The notes below the pieces were generated by a model. It searched no databases, was not told where the DNA came from, and saw only the letters and a list, made by a program, of their open reading frames with translations. Position numbers and translations under genes: made by a program. A stretch of 64,000 nucleotides of DNA from Amycolatopsis tucumanensis (lineage in GTDB: Bacteria; Actinomycetota; Actinomycetes; Mycobacteriales; Pseudonocardiaceae). Shown piece after piece: positions 63,582 through 64,000 of the stretch. The number at the start of each line of letters is the position of its first letter. The first letter of the stretch is position 1. The stretch is from NCBI RefSeq assembly GCF_021654135.1, contig NZ_JAKGSD010000016.1, positions 62,001-126,000 on the forward strand, given 5' to 3'.

Positions 63582-64000
63582 CGTTGCCCTCTCAGTTCCG
63601 TCACCGTCTCGCCGATCCAGTCGCAGATGTAGTCCCGGACCACGGGCAGGTTGTCGATGCTGCAGTGCTCGACGCCTCCCTCGCGGTCGGTGAAGATCTT
63701 CAGCTCGCGCTTGGGAGAGTTGACGAGGTCGTGGAAAAGGTCGTTGGCGTAGTGGACCGGGATCTGCCGGTCGTTTTCGCCGTGGACGACGAGGAAGGGC
63801 ACGGTGACCCGGTCCATGATGCCGCGCAGCGTGATCTTCGGTGCCAGAGCGAGAAACTCGTCCAAGTCGTGACAGCCCCACACCCACTTCACGTGTTCCC
63901 AGTAGTGCGGGACCGGCCGGTCGCCCTGGTTTTCCAGTCGCCGCAGCTGCACCTGACCCCAGTCGTAGTTGGATCCCCACGCGACACCGAACCGGATACG
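63578..64000 (-). CDS. Alpha/beta hydrolase, 5' end outside window
   Basis: The C-terminal 140 residues are visible; the start lies beyond position 64000. The sequence (HYWEHVKWVWGCHDLDEFLA, PFLVVHGENDRQIPVHYAND with the catalytic Asp, REGGVEHCSIDNL with the His) fits FrsA/DUF1100-type or pseudooxynicotine-hydrolase-like alpha/beta hydrolases. The nucleophile is outside. It is coupled to the ferredoxin by ATGA and starts the visible part of the operon. Confidence 0.85.
   Translation of the reverse strand, partial: RIRFGVAWGSNYDWGQVQLRRLENQGDRPVPHYWEHVKWVWGCHDLDEFLALAPKITLRGIMDRVTVPFLVVHGENDRQIPVHYANDLFHDLVNSPKRELKIFTDREGGVEHCSIDNLPVVRDYICDWIGETVTELRGQR

Overview
The window is GC-rich DNA with strong GC bias at third codon positions, frequent GTG starts, ATGA/GTGA stop-start overlaps, and many P450, SDR, IclR, TetR and mycofactocin-type SDR genes. 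This points to an actinomycete. A Pseudonocardiaceae host such as Amycolatopsis is plausible because one P450 closely resembles my recollection of GcoA from that genus. That host call is inference. No rRNA, complete tRNA, CRISPR or origin is visible.

Layout. (1) 1-12.1 kb is a sulfatase island. It holds a formylglycine-generating enzyme (cut by the window edge), an oligopeptide-type ABC importer, a TetR regulator and three Cys-type sulfatases. The same palindrome lies next to the tetR promoter region and the sulfatase starts. A broken second FGE copy closes the island. (2) 12.6-21.9 kb has an LLM-class flavin monooxygenase, esterase, flavin reductase, mycofactocin-type SDR, MDR reductase, an AcoR-like activator, an SMP-30 lactonase and a RibBA-like flavin-synthesis gene. 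I read it as an alcohol-to-ketone-to-lactone-to-hydroxyacid route. (3) 21.9-33.2 kb carries two P450s (one GcoA-like) with a phthalate-dioxygenase-type reductase, IclR and AraC regulators, an extradiol dioxygenase/C-C hydrolase/cupin/SDR operon, and a flavin monooxygenase gene with an in-frame amber codon. (4) 33.6-38.2 kb is a full class I P450 operon (SDR, P450, [2Fe-2S] ferredoxin, ferredoxin reductase, LLM oxidoreductase). (5) 38.2-45.6 kb is a patchwork of an SDR/epimerase cluster with a TetR regulator, recombinase and integrase remnants, a tRNA-end scar, and a MarR regulator with a NIPSNAP-SDR fusion. (6) 45.7-50.1 kb is an IclR regulator and a four-gene lower meta-cleavage operon. (7) 50.4-51.9 kb is a graveyard of MDR and TetR pseudogenes. 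(8) 52.3-58.9 kb has an acyl-CoA synthetase, a second AcoR-like activator, a C-C hydrolase and an SDR. (9) 59.0-64.0 kb is an operon of acetoacetyl-CoA synthetase, P450, ferredoxin reductase, [3Fe-4S] ferredoxin and a hydrolase cut by the edge.

How it fits together. The window looks like a catabolic accessory region for aromatic, alkoxy-aromatic or terpenoid/alicyclic compounds. Monooxygenases and P450s start the attack, extradiol cleavage opens the ring, and the DmpE/F/G/H-type operon delivers central metabolites. Two wiring systems stand out: a TetR operator repeated three times in the sulfatase island, and a 17-bp inverted repeat (TGTCG-N7-CGACA) shared by promoters around the two AcoR-like regulators, about 40 kb apart. 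Several duplicated modules are decaying, which suggests recent duplication and rearrangement.
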